Positions 7,622 through 14,707 of a stretch of DNA of 15,201 nucleotides are shown here, one piece after another. Position 1 is the first letter of the stretch, and each line of letters opens with the position of its first letter. The DNA is taken from NCBI GenBank assembly GCA_007133875.1, contig SLLW01000267.1, positions 1-15,201 on the forward strand, written 5' to 3'. Source of the stretch: Balneolales bacterium (lineage in GTDB: Bacteria; Bacteroidota; Rhodothermia; Balneolales; Natronogracilivirgulaceae). The notes under the pieces are model-generated. The model worked only from the letters and a program-made list of their open reading frames with translations, was not told the DNA's origin and searched no databases. The position numbers and the translations under genes are program-made.

Positions 7622-9487
7622 TTACGCTGATGTACCGGTTTTCTCTTTATCCCCGGATTTCACTCCGTTGCCGTTGCCTTTTCCGTGATACGCAAGAAAT
7701 GACTGCAATCCTTTGTCGTCCATGTAGCGTTTTAGAATTTTCGGATCGGTTTTGGTCAGATCAACCAGAATGAGCCCGTCAAGTACATCGCTGAAATCCG
7801 GGTCAACATTAAACCCGAGCAGCTTCCCCCCCAGCTTGAGATATTGTTTCAGCAGGATGGGAACGCCCTTGTTATCACCCTCAAACTCGGATACCAGCTC
7901 TGAGACGTCCTCCAGACTGCGGATCATGGTACGGTTTTTGGTGTCGATACCCTTCATCCGGCGCCCGCGATACGGGGTTTTCGGCCGGACCATGCGGGCC
8001 ATATCAGGAAGGTAGTTGTGCAGTTTCAGAAACGAGACCATGAGATGGCGGGACATAGAGTGGTATTCACTGCTGATGCTCACCGGTCCGAAGAGCACTT
8101 TGTATTTCGGATATTTTACGACATAGTGGCCAATACCTTTCCACAATAACATCAACGGGGCAAAACTGCGCTGATACTCCGGCCGAATGAATGAACGGCC
8201 CATCTCCAGCGCAGGATTGATCTGATCAAACAGCGTGCTTTTGATATTGAACAACGTGGTTGTGTAGAGTCCCTTTTTGCCATATCGCTTGATAATGTTG
8301 TCGGTGCGGCCTATGCGGTAGGCACCAACAAGCTCGCGTTTCTCGGTATTCCAGACAAACAGGTGGACATAATATTCATCAAAAGAATCCAGGTCTATCG
8401 CCCTGCCGGTACCTTCATGTGTTCCACGAAATGTTACCTCCCGCAGCCGCCCGATTTCACGGATCATGTTCGGAACCTGCTTTTTTACTGCGTGGTAGAC
8501 CTCAAATTCACCGCTTTTAAGCAGGAGTTGGGTCGGAGCCAGAGAAGAGAGTTCCTCCTCCAGGTCCTCCAGCGGAACCGCATCAATTATTGGTTCCACA
8601 TGGGTCTCTGAGACACCGACTGAAATTGAAGTATCCTCGCTGGCATCTTCGCCCGACCGGTTCTGCAACATAAAAGTACGCTGGCGAAGATAACTGGTCA
8701 TTTCTTTGTCGCTTTCAAAAGAATTGAGTTTGCTGAAACTGATGACCTTACCGATGCAGATGTCGATGTCACGGTCTTTCTTGTTAAGCAGCTCATTGGG
8801 CAGCATTGCTGTTCGCAACCGCGGGTGAATCATTCCAAGCATCTGGAAAAACGGGCCGTTGGTACCGTCAAAATAGATGGGAAGAACCGATGCTCCGGTT
8901 TTGCGAACGATGCCGGCAACGGTCTCGCTCCACGGGGATTCGACAATCTTACGCTTGCTCATGGAGAAATGGGCCACTTCTCCGGCCGGAAATATTCCCA
9001 GCACATGGTCATCCCGAAGCCATTCAATCGATTTTTTCATGGTTGCGAGATTGGCTCTTGCAGCTTCCCTGCCTCCGAAAGGATCCACAAAAAAGAAACA
9101 CTCCCGCAATTCGGGAATTCGCTCAAGCAAGTAATTGGCCAGAATTTTGGAATCAGGCCTTGCAGACCGCAGTAACGATGCCAGAATAATCCCCTCAATA
9201 CCACCAAAAGGATGGTTGGCAACCACAACAATCTTGCCTTTTCCCGGAATTCGCTCCAGATCCCGTTCCGTAATGTGGTAATTGACATTCATTCGCTCCA
9301 GCAGTTTGTCATAAAACGGCTGGTCCGTTTCATACTCCAGAGCATCATAATAGAGATTGTTCAATCCATTGAAAGAGAGCACTTTTTCCAGGGGTTTTCT
9401 GGCAACCCGGAACAGCCGGTTTCTGACAGGCCCTTCGATTTCGAAATCGAGATTAAAAATTTTTGAGTGCTTATCCGGTTCATTCAT
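7622..9487 (-). CDS. olsF: Bifunctional aminolipid acyltransferase, OlsF-like (O-acyltransferase plus N-acyltransferase domains)
   Basis: This 621-residue fusion has two acyltransferase modules. The N-terminal ~270 residues are a PlsC-type lysophospholipid acyltransferase: 'VVVANHPFGGIEG' (87-99, with the catalytic His92), 'FFVDPFGG' (132-139) and 'GIFPAGEVAHF' (164-174). Residues ~280-320 are an acidic linker. Residues ~325-530 are a GNAT-like domain of the hemolysin/OlsB type: 'VYHAVKKQVPNMIREIGRLREVTFRGTHEGTG' region, 'LVGAYRIG' (397-404), 'ALEMGRSFIRPEYQ' (426-439) and 'LFGPVSIS' (465-472). In the OlsF family the C-terminal domain N-acylates ornithine and the N-terminal domain adds the second, ester-linked chain. 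In Bacteroides the same two steps with glycine use separate proteins (GlsB, GlsA). Whether the head group here is ornithine, glycine or another amino acid cannot be told. A Gly/Lys-rich low-complexity tail ends the protein. It acts at the inner face of the cytoplasmic membrane. Confidence 0.85.
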   Translation of the reverse strand: MNEPDKHSKIFNLDFEIEGPVRNRLFRVARKPLEKVLSFNGLNNLYYDALEYETDQPFYDKLLERMNVNYHITERDLERIPGKGKIVVVANHPFGGIEGIILASLLRSARPDSKILANYLLERIPELRECFFFVDPFGGREAARANLATMKKSIEWLRDDHVLGIFPAGEVAHFSMSKRKIVESPWSETVAGIVRKTGASVLPIYFDGTNGPFFQMLGMIHPRLRTAMLPNELLNKKDRDIDICIGKVISFSKLNSFESDKEMTSYLRQRTFMLQNRSGEDASEDTSISVGVSETHVEPIIDAVPLEDLEEELSSLAPTQLLLKSGEFEVYHAVKKQVPNMIREIGRLREVTFRGTHEGTGRAIDLDSFDEYYVHLFVWNTEKRELVGAYRIGRTDNIIKRYGKKGLYTTTLFNIKSTLFDQINPALEMGRSFIRPEYQRSFAPLMLLWKGIGHYVVKYPKYKVLFGPVSISSEYHSMSRHLMVSFLKLHNYLPDMARMVRPKTPYRGRRMKGIDTKNRTMIRSLEDVSELVSEFEGDNKGVPILLKQYLKLGGKLLGFNVDPDFSDVLDGLILVDLTKTDPKILKRYMDDKGLQSFLAYHGKGNGNGVKSGDKEKTGTSA

Positions 9488-9554
9488 AAGTAAAAGTAAT
9501 TACGGTCAACTTTGTGACGAAACGATAAAAAAACCCGTTGGAAAAAGGCAAAAC

Positions 9555-9582
9555 AATATAAAAAGATTCCATTACGTGAAAA
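9555..9582 (-). promoter_or_regulatory. Possible promoter for the OlsF-like gene
   Basis: Read on the minus strand, TTTTCA (9582-9577) and TATATT (9560-9555) are separated by 16 bp, ~68 bp before the start codon. The match to a housekeeping-sigma promoter is partial, and such sequences are common in AT-rich DNA, so this is only a candidate. Confidence 0.25.
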
Positions 9583-9865
9583 CGGCCTGTTACCCCGCAA
9601 CATTTGTACAACAATCAGATCTTGATGATCCGGGGATACTTAAATCAAAACATCTGATCATGCATATTTAATAACGCATCAACAGGCCTGATGATATCTT
9701 TAAAATCTGTGAAATAAAAAAAGCGAAATCCCGCTGATGTGCAACTTTGGCCAATGTTACCGTTAAAACTATATCTGCAGGTTGCAAGACGGCCGCCGAA
9801 ACGATAATTTCACGATATAACCAGCGTTTGATATCCGCGGATTATCTTTCGTAATACTGGCGCAA

Positions 9866-9871
9866 TATAAT
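9866..9871 (+). promoter_or_regulatory. Possible -10 element for clpS-clpA
   Basis: A perfect TATAAT lies 24 bp before the clpS ATG. No good -35 element is found at the usual distance (TATCTT at 9843-9848 with a 17-bp spacer), so support is weak. Confidence 0.25.
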
Positions 9872-9895
9872 GAACACCTAATTCCCATACCATCC

Positions 9896-10210
9896 ATGTC
9901 TGACGTTGTCTCTGATAATCAGACGAAAACCAGGAAAAAAAAACAGGCGAAACAGAAGGAGCCTCCGATGTATCGTGTCCTGTTGTTAAATGACGATTAC
10001 ACCACATTCGACTTTGTCGTTAGTGTATTAACCGCCATTTTTGGGAAATCGGTACCGGAAGCGATAAAAATCACCAATGATGTCCATCGAAAAGGATCGG
10101 GCGTTTGCGGGGTCTATTCTCGCGAGATCGCCGAAACTAAGGTGGATCTGGTAGCTCAAAGCAGCAAACAAGCCGGGTTCCCCTTGCGTTGTACCATAGA
10201 AGAGGCATAA
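9896..10210 (+). CDS. clpS: ClpS, N-degron adaptor of ClpAP
   Basis: The 104-residue protein is the usual ClpS size. The core motif 'VLLLNDDYTTFDFVV' (28-42) carries the Asn-Asp-Asp of the N-degron pocket, and 'HRKGSGVCGVYSREIAETK' (64-82) matches the conserved 'H..G...(C/A)G.(Y/F)..E.AE.K' helix region, with His64 at the expected binding position. ClpS binds substrates with Leu, Phe, Tyr or Trp at the N-terminus and hands them to ClpA. The first ~24 residues are a flexible extension that is strikingly basic between residues 11 and 21 ('KTRKKKQAKQK'). In E. coli the corresponding extension is needed for hand-over and engages the ClpA pore. clpA follows 35 bp downstream with no terminator between, so both are likely cotranscribed. 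A classic Shine-Dalgarno is missing. Confidence 0.96.
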   Translation: MSDVVSDNQTKTRKKKQAKQKEPPMYRVLLLNDDYTTFDFVVSVLTAIFGKSVPEAIKITNDVHRKGSGVCGVYSREIAETKVDLVAQSSKQAGFPLRCTIEEA

Positions 10211-10245
10211 ACACTCCTTATTAACCACCATTATCTTCGTTTCAG

Positions 10246-12699
10246 ATGATTAGCAAAACCCTGGATCAGGTACTCCGAAACTCCTTTTTACTTGCCCGGC
10301 ATCTCCGCCACGAGATGGTCTGTCTTGAGCATTTGTTGCACAGTATCGCCGATGATTCCGCTGGCGCCCGGATTCTCAGAAGCTCCGGAGTGGATCTTGA
10401 CCTGCTTACTGCCGACCTGGATGAGTATTATGAAACACTCCCCCGCCGTAGTGATCCGGATGATGACCCTCTCCACACCCTCGGGTTCCGGCGCACACTG
10501 CAGCGTGCGTTGATGCACAGCCGCGCTGCCGAACAGGAGACCACCGATGTCGGAGACCTGCTGATCTCCATGTTTGCCGAAGAGGAGAGCCACGCCGTTT
10601 ATTTTCTTGAGAAACAGGATGTGACCCGCCTCGATGTCCTCAATTATGTCTCCCACAAAATTCCGAAGCCGGGATTTGAACAGTCCGAGGATGACCCGGC
10701 CTACGATGATCCGACGGAAAATGGTGAAGAAAATTTTGATCATGATCTGGAAGATATGGATGATCCGGATGGACAGGAATCCTTTCCCGATGACCCGGAA
10801 GAAGAGGCTGAATTTGAGGATCAGGATTTTGAAGACCATGATGAAACACATGGGCCGGGACGCGCACCGAATGGATCCCGGAATGGAGACCCTGCCCGGC
10901 CCGGGCCTGCCCGTACAGGCCCGAAAACCGGGCAACGATCCCGCAAAACGGATCTACTTGCGCTCTATACCGAGGAGTGGACAACCCTTGCGCGTGAGGG
11001 GAAATTCGACAAGGTCATCGGGCGGGATATGGAAATCGGACGCAGTATTGAGATTATCTGCCGGCGGCAGAAAAACAATCCCATTTATGTCGGCGATCCC
11101 GGTGTTGGAAAAACGGCCATAACCCAGGGACTTGCACAAAAAATCGTAGCCGGTGAAGTGCCCGAACGCATCCGGGATTTCAAAATCTATGCTCTGGACC
11201 TTGGGGCCATGCTGGCCGGAACCAAATTCCGGGGAGATTTCGAAGCACGGCTGAAAGGGGTCCTCAAAGCTCTGAAGAAGAGAAAAAATGTCATCCTGTT
11301 CATTGATGAAATTCACAATATCATCGGAGCCGGAGCGGCCGGAGCGAGCACACTGGATGCTTCAAATATGCTCAAACCATTGTTGGCCGACGGATCCATC
11401 CGATGCATCGGAGCCACCACCTTCGAAGAGTATAAAAACCACTTCGAAAAAGACCGGGCGCTCTCCCGCCGTTTCCAGAAAATTGAGATCGACGAACCCG
11501 ATGTAAACACGACGATTGACATCCTGAAAGGTTTGAAAGGTGTTTACGAAACGTACCATGGGATTAAGATCACCCCTGCCGCACTCGATTCGGCTGTAAA
11601 ACTTTCGGCAAAGTACCTGACCGACCGCAGGTTGCCGGACAAGGCCATTGATGTCATCGACGAAGCATGCGCACAGGTTTCGCTGCAATCCGAAAGCCGC
11701 AAACAGCTTTCTCCGCGTGATATCGAGAAACTGATCTCCAAAATGGCCCGGGTTCCTGTACAGCAGATAGGCGGTGCCGAAAAAGAGAACCTGCGTGATC
11801 TGGAGAATGCCTTGAATCTTAAGGTCTACGGTCAGGAGCCGGCGGTCCGGTCCATCGTCACAGCGGTCAAGCGCAGCCGAGCCGGACTCGGAAATGAGAC
11901 CAAACCGGTCGGATCGTTTCTCTTTTCGGGTCCCACCGGAGTCGGTAAAACCGAACTCTGCCGCCAGGTGGCGGATCATATGGGCGTACCGCTGATTCGG
12001 TTTGATATGAGTGAATACATGGAGAAACACACTGTGTCGCGGCTGATCGGTGCTCCGGCCGGGTATGTCGGATTCGAACAGGGCGGATTGCTGACCGATG
12101 CCATCCGCCGGCAACCCAATTCGGTACTGCTGCTTGACGAGATAGAAAAAGCCCATCCCGATATCTTCAATATCCTGTTGCAGATTATGGATTACGCAAC
12201 GGCTACGGACAACACCGGCCGTAAAGCGGATTTCCGGAATGTATTACTGATTATGACCTCCAATGTCGGATCCCGTGAAATGACCGGCACACAAATTGGA
12301 TTTTCCGGTGACGGATCACAGCTGAAAGGCGATCCCAAAAAAGCCATAGAAAAACAGTTTAACCCGGAATTCCGGAACCGGTTGGATGATGTTGTCATAT
12401 TCCGCCACCTTGACCGGAAAGTTGTTGAAAGTATCGTTTACAAATTCATACGGGAGCTGGAAGAGCAGTTGCGGGATAAAAAAGTGACTATTCAACTGAC
12501 CCGCAAAGCGGTTGACTGGCTCTCAGATAAAGGGTATGAGCCGGCATTTGGAGCCCGGCCCATGGCACGTGTCATTCAGGAGTCGATAAAAAACCGTCTT
12601 GTAGATGAACTACTTTTCGGCAGGCTCCAATCCGGTGGATCTGTGACTCTTTCCGAGAAAAACGGGGAGCTCACATTCCGTTTTTCTGTCCGTAAATAG
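10246..12699 (+). CDS. clpA: ClpA, AAA+ unfoldase of the ClpAP protease
   Basis: The 817-residue ClpA has, in order: an N-terminal Clp_N double-repeat domain (~1-140) that docks ClpS; a long linker (~143-230) that is extremely acidic up to residue 200; AAA module D1 with Walker A 'GDPGVGKT' (283-290) and Walker B 'LFIDE' (351-355); and module D2 with Walker A 'GPTGVGKT' (562-569) and Walker B 'LLLDE' (628-632). A C-terminal D2-small domain follows. The loop 'TQIGFSGDG' (682-690) supplies the Ile-Gly-Phe tripeptide that docks on ClpP. No ClpB-type middle coiled coil is present and the linker to D2 is short, so this is ClpA rather than ClpB or ClpC. The preceding clpS supports this. Residues 147-200 hold 29 Asp/Glu and no Lys or Arg, with four 'DDP' motifs, an insert much longer than the E. 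coli linker. clpP is not in the window. Confidence 0.95.
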   Translation: MISKTLDQVLRNSFLLARHLRHEMVCLEHLLHSIADDSAGARILRSSGVDLDLLTADLDEYYETLPRRSDPDDDPLHTLGFRRTLQRALMHSRAAEQETTDVGDLLISMFAEEESHAVYFLEKQDVTRLDVLNYVSHKIPKPGFEQSEDDPAYDDPTENGEENFDHDLEDMDDPDGQESFPDDPEEEAEFEDQDFEDHDETHGPGRAPNGSRNGDPARPGPARTGPKTGQRSRKTDLLALYTEEWTTLAREGKFDKVIGRDMEIGRSIEIICRRQKNNPIYVGDPGVGKTAITQGLAQKIVAGEVPERIRDFKIYALDLGAMLAGTKFRGDFEARLKGVLKALKKRKNVILFIDEIHNIIGAGAAGASTLDASNMLKPLLADGSIRCIGATTFEEYKNHFEKDRALSRRFQKIEIDEPDVNTTIDILKGLKGVYETYHGIKITPAALDSAVKLSAKYLTDRRLPDKAIDVIDEACAQVSLQSESRKQLSPRDIEKLISKMARVPVQQIGGAEKENLRDLENALNLKVYGQEPAVRSIVTAVKRSRAGLGNETKPVGSFLFSGPTGVGKTELCRQVADHMGVPLIRFDMSEYMEKHTVSRLIGAPAGYVGFEQGGLLTDAIRRQPNSVLLLDEIEKAHPDIFNILLQIMDYATATDNTGRKADFRNVLLIMTSNVGSREMTGTQIGFSGDGSQLKGDPKKAIEKQFNPEFRNRLDDVVIFRHLDRKVVESIVYKFIRELEEQLRDKKVTIQLTRKAVDWLSDKGYEPAFGARPMARVIQESIKNRLVDELLFGRLQSGGSVTLSEKNGELTFRFSVRK
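10684..10845 (+). other. Coding segment for the acidic linker insert of ClpA
   Basis: This segment encodes ClpA residues 147-200, where 29 of 54 residues are Asp or Glu and none is Lys or Arg. 'DDP' recurs at residues 149-151, 154-156, 172-174 and 182-184. It is followed by a Gly/Pro/Arg-rich stretch (203-233) of opposite charge before D1 begins. It should be disordered and lies between the ClpS-binding domain and the motor. Confidence 0.8.
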
Positions 12700-13001
12700 T
12701 GGCGAACGTCACGGATTTCCGTGAAAAAACCTGCATCATTAATCATTAAGAAGAGCTGGCGGCTGCATCTCCGGTTATTAACAGCGGGGATACGATTGCG
12801 GGAAAAATACAAAAACGGGTATCAGGTGGCTCTGCAGGTAGCATTTTAAAAAAAACAACAATGCGCAGTTACCGTTAATACTTTTGGCAAAATTGGCTTA
12901 TTTTGAATGCAAATTGCGTAACATTTTACATCTTACTTTTCAATAGAATGTGATATATGACTTATCCTTTTTCATCAATCAAACTGATTAGAAAATTTAT
13001 T

Positions 13002-13042
13002 TTGTCAAAAAGTATATTACCTTTTTATATGGCATAATTTTG
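13002..13042 (+). promoter_or_regulatory. Candidate promoter elements of the lacI-type gene
   Basis: Two overlapping possibilities are visible. TTGTCA (13002-13007) lies 17-18 bp before TTATAT/TATATG (13025-13031), resembling a sigma-70 promoter. TAATTTTG (13035-13042) matches the Bacteroidota -7 consensus TAnnTTTG, but no TTTG is found at the usual distance upstream. Either would start transcription 50-70 bp before the ATG. Confidence 0.35.
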
Positions 13043-13048
13043 CGCAAA
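13039..13048 (+). promoter_or_regulatory. Candidate LacI-family operator (autoregulation)
   Basis: TTTGCGCAAA is a perfect 10-bp palindrome centred on CG, the central step favoured by LacI/GalR-family operators. Its flanks extend the symmetry partly (7 of 10 positions per half). It overlaps the candidate TAATTTTG element 58 bp before the LacI-type start. Ten-base palindromes are expected about fifteen times by chance in a window this size, so only the position gives it weight. Confidence 0.35.
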
Positions 13049-13105
13049 GAAATACAATAAGCAATCATAGCTTCATACCACTCAAAAAAACAGACGGGAC
13101 TTTGC

Positions 13106-14179
13106 ATGAAAGTGACCCTTAGAAACATAGCGGACGCCACCGGGTTCTCCATTTCAACCGTTTCACGGGCGTTACGGGGCGAGGGTAGAATTTCTGAAGA
13201 GCATCGCCACAAGATCCTGGCAAAAGCTCATGATATGGGGTATGAACTTCCAACCGGCAGAAGGAATATTCCAACAAACCAGCCGCCGTATATAGCGATT
13301 ATCACACAATTTGAAACCGGCGAGTTTTATTCCTCTTTTTTTGAAGGGTTTGCAAAAGCAGCCATTCATAAAAAAATACAGGTTAGTTTGTTCAGTGTTT
13401 CTGATGACTATAACCAGGTTGACACACTTATCAACAATCTCCGGGCACTGGGTTATTCTGCAGCAGTTATTTTCGTACCTGAACTTAAGGAAAAGCAGTA
13501 TCGCCGTATCCTTCATGCAATCCCCAAAGACTTTCCGGTAATCTCCTGCTCTAATATCAATAATCCGGTTCTCGATACGGTCACTTTTGACGCCTATCGC
13601 GGCGCATCCCTGGTGGCAGAACATTTTTATAAGCAAGGATTTAACAGGCTGGGTATTATCGAAGGGCCACAGGAAAAACCGGAAGCGCGATTCCGGACCA
13701 ACGGATTTGTAGACCTGACCAAACACAACTCGGACTCAGAGATCATCTGGTCATATACCGGCGATTACACCCACGAATCAGGCATCCAGGCGTATCAAAA
13801 TTTCAAAACCCAAAAAGTGCACCCCCGTGCTGTATTTGCAGCAAATGATGCAATGGCTTTCGGTTTCATGGAGTCGGCCCGTGCGGACGGATGGCAGTTT
13901 CCGGACGATCTGGCTATTGCAGGGTACGACAACCTGCCGTTTTGCCATTATCATTATCCCCAATTGACTTCCGTGAATACCAATTACACCCTTCTGGCGC
14001 AAAACACACTTGATAACCTGCTTTCAAGACTGGGCCGCCCGGTCAGCCACCAGGGTATTGTAAGTCTTGTTCCGATAAGCCTGACCATCAGACATTCCAG
14101 CATGATTAAAGGTGATTCAAAAGATCAAAAACCGGTTCAAAGAAACAAACCGGTTTTTGCAGAGAAAATTACGGATTAA
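13106..14179 (+). CDS. LacI/GalR-family transcriptional regulator
   Basis: The 357-residue protein has the classic layout. A LacI helix-turn-helix comes first ('VTLRNIADATGFSISTVSRAL', 3-23), then the hinge helix region around 'HRHKILAKAHDMGYELP' (33-49). The periplasmic-binding-protein-like effector domain spans ~60-330, with 'YIAIITQFE' (62-70), 'AVFAANDAMAFGFM' (242-255), 'DDLAIAGYDNLPF' (267-279) and 'YPQLTSV' (284-290). The family usually ends near 'SLTIRHSS' (325-332); here 25 more residues follow, and their codons contain a strong terminator hairpin. It should bind a sugar or related metabolite and control a nearby uptake or degradation locus, probably beyond the right end. The ligand cannot be predicted. 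It stands alone with long non-coding DNA on both sides. A weak GGGA precedes the ATG. Confidence 0.93.
   Translation: MKVTLRNIADATGFSISTVSRALRGEGRISEEHRHKILAKAHDMGYELPTGRRNIPTNQPPYIAIITQFETGEFYSSFFEGFAKAAIHKKIQVSLFSVSDDYNQVDTLINNLRALGYSAAVIFVPELKEKQYRRILHAIPKDFPVISCSNINNPVLDTVTFDAYRGASLVAEHFYKQGFNRLGIIEGPQEKPEARFRTNGFVDLTKHNSDSEIIWSYTGDYTHESGIQAYQNFKTQKVHPRAVFAANDAMAFGFMESARADGWQFPDDLAIAGYDNLPFCHYHYPQLTSVNTNYTLLAQNTLDNLLSRLGRPVSHQGIVSLVPISLTIRHSSMIKGDSKDQKPVQRNKPVFAEKITD
14127..14158 (+). terminator. Strong intrinsic terminator lying inside the end of the LacI-type gene
   Basis: A perfect 11-bp inverted repeat, AAAAACCGGTT (14127-14137) and AACCGGTTTTT (14148-14158), encloses a 10-nt loop. 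The stem has a CCGG core and its right arm ends in five T's; by symmetry it could also end transcription from the right. It ends 21 bases before the stop codon (14177-14179), so it encodes residues ~341-351. A second weak stem GGGT/ACCC (14217-14226) followed by eight T's lies 40 bp beyond the stop and may be the backup. Confidence 0.75.
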
Positions 14180-14623
14180 CTGTTGGAACGACGGCAAAAT
14201 CCCTCCACACGTGATCGGGTTTACCCTTTTTTTTATACCGTATGCAGCTTCTTTCAGGATTTAAAAACAACCCGGGAGGCCTGTAAATCCCATCTGTTTT
14301 TGCGCATTTTGCCCCTCTGCTCCTTCCTGTTACGCTGTCCCCTACCGGGCAGTAAAATCGGGACTTACCAACTCAATAAATACACCTTGTGATTTGAGAG
14401 AATTTTGCATTATTTCGAGGAGATGAAACTTCAATTCATCACCGGATATTAACAACATCTCCTTGCCAATATTCGAATATGAAACCTACCTCCGATTTGT
14501 GTACGTGTTATCTCTATCGAAACCCTGATGCATGGGATATCGGACCGTTTCTGGTTTCAATTGAGATCAGGACCGAAAATGCCGGCATCACCTTCCCCGG
14601 CCCTCCTCGAAGTTACTTCGAAT
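14180..14623. other. Region after the LacI-type gene with no confident gene
   Basis: It holds a T8 run after a tiny stem (14217-14234), a 9-codon ORF preceded by a GAGG-like sequence (ATG 14423, stop 14450-14452) and a perfect 12-bp palindrome ATATTCGAATAT (14469-14480). A 50-codon ORF runs from ATG 14479 to TGA 14629-14631; I do not recognise its product. Its stop overlaps the ATG at 14624 of the next small ORF. None of these has homology I can name. Confidence 0.5.
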
Positions 14624-14707
14624 ATGACTGAGCGTCCCAACCCACCCATTCTCTCCGACTGGTTGTCGATGGTAAATAAACGCATCGGCCGGAACTCTTC
14701 CCCCTTC

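Larger units (their letters stand above)
9488..9895. other. Divergent intergenic region between the acyltransferase gene and clpS
   Basis: These 408 bp are AT-rich, contain no plausible protein gene, and must carry promoters for both directions. Visible structure is an 8-bp inverted repeat GGCCTGTT (9584-9591) / AACAGGCC (9681-9688) enclosing a 7-bp one, ATCAGAT (9614-9620) / ATCTGAT (9652-9658). The 10-mer CGAAACGATA occurs twice (9518-9527 and 9797-9806). No known riboswitch or RNA family was recognised. Confidence 0.6.
12700..13105. other. AT-rich intergenic region between clpA and the LacI gene
   Basis: These 406 bp contain no convincing gene. A 6-bp stem TCACGG (12709-12714) / CCGTGA (12719-12724) lies just after the clpA stop but is followed by A's, not T's, so it is a poor terminator on the plus strand. 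From ~12840 on the DNA becomes strongly AT-rich and contains candidate promoter and operator elements for the downstream regulator. Confidence 0.6.

Noticed and set aside
7622..9487. Possible toxin or hemolysin suggested by the hemolysin-like acyltransferase similarity of the C-terminal domain
   Set aside because: The fusion with a PlsC-type domain fits aminolipid synthesis; no toxin gene or secretion partner is nearby.
9518..9806. Direct repeat CGAAACGATA in the clpS upstream region as regulatory pair
   Set aside because: Two copies of a 10-mer 279 bp apart are not far from chance expectation in a 400-bp region, and neither lies at a clear promoter.
11362..12156. 264-codon open frame on the minus strand opposite clpA
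   Set aside because: Opposite the highly conserved AAA modules; the product shows no known motif.
12709..12724. Hairpin after the clpA stop as terminator
   Set aside because: The 6-bp stem is followed by A's rather than T's on the plus strand, so it lacks the key feature of an intrinsic terminator.
12721..12849. 43-codon GTG ORF after clpA encoding a Lys/Arg-rich peptide
   Set aside because: It has no ribosome-binding site and starts within a small hairpin. Short basic ORFs are expected by chance in such DNA, though a real small protein cannot be excluded.
14183..14392. 69-codon ORF directly after the LacI-type gene
   Set aside because: The product has no signal, domain or sensible composition, and the frame crosses the T8 run of a possible terminator.
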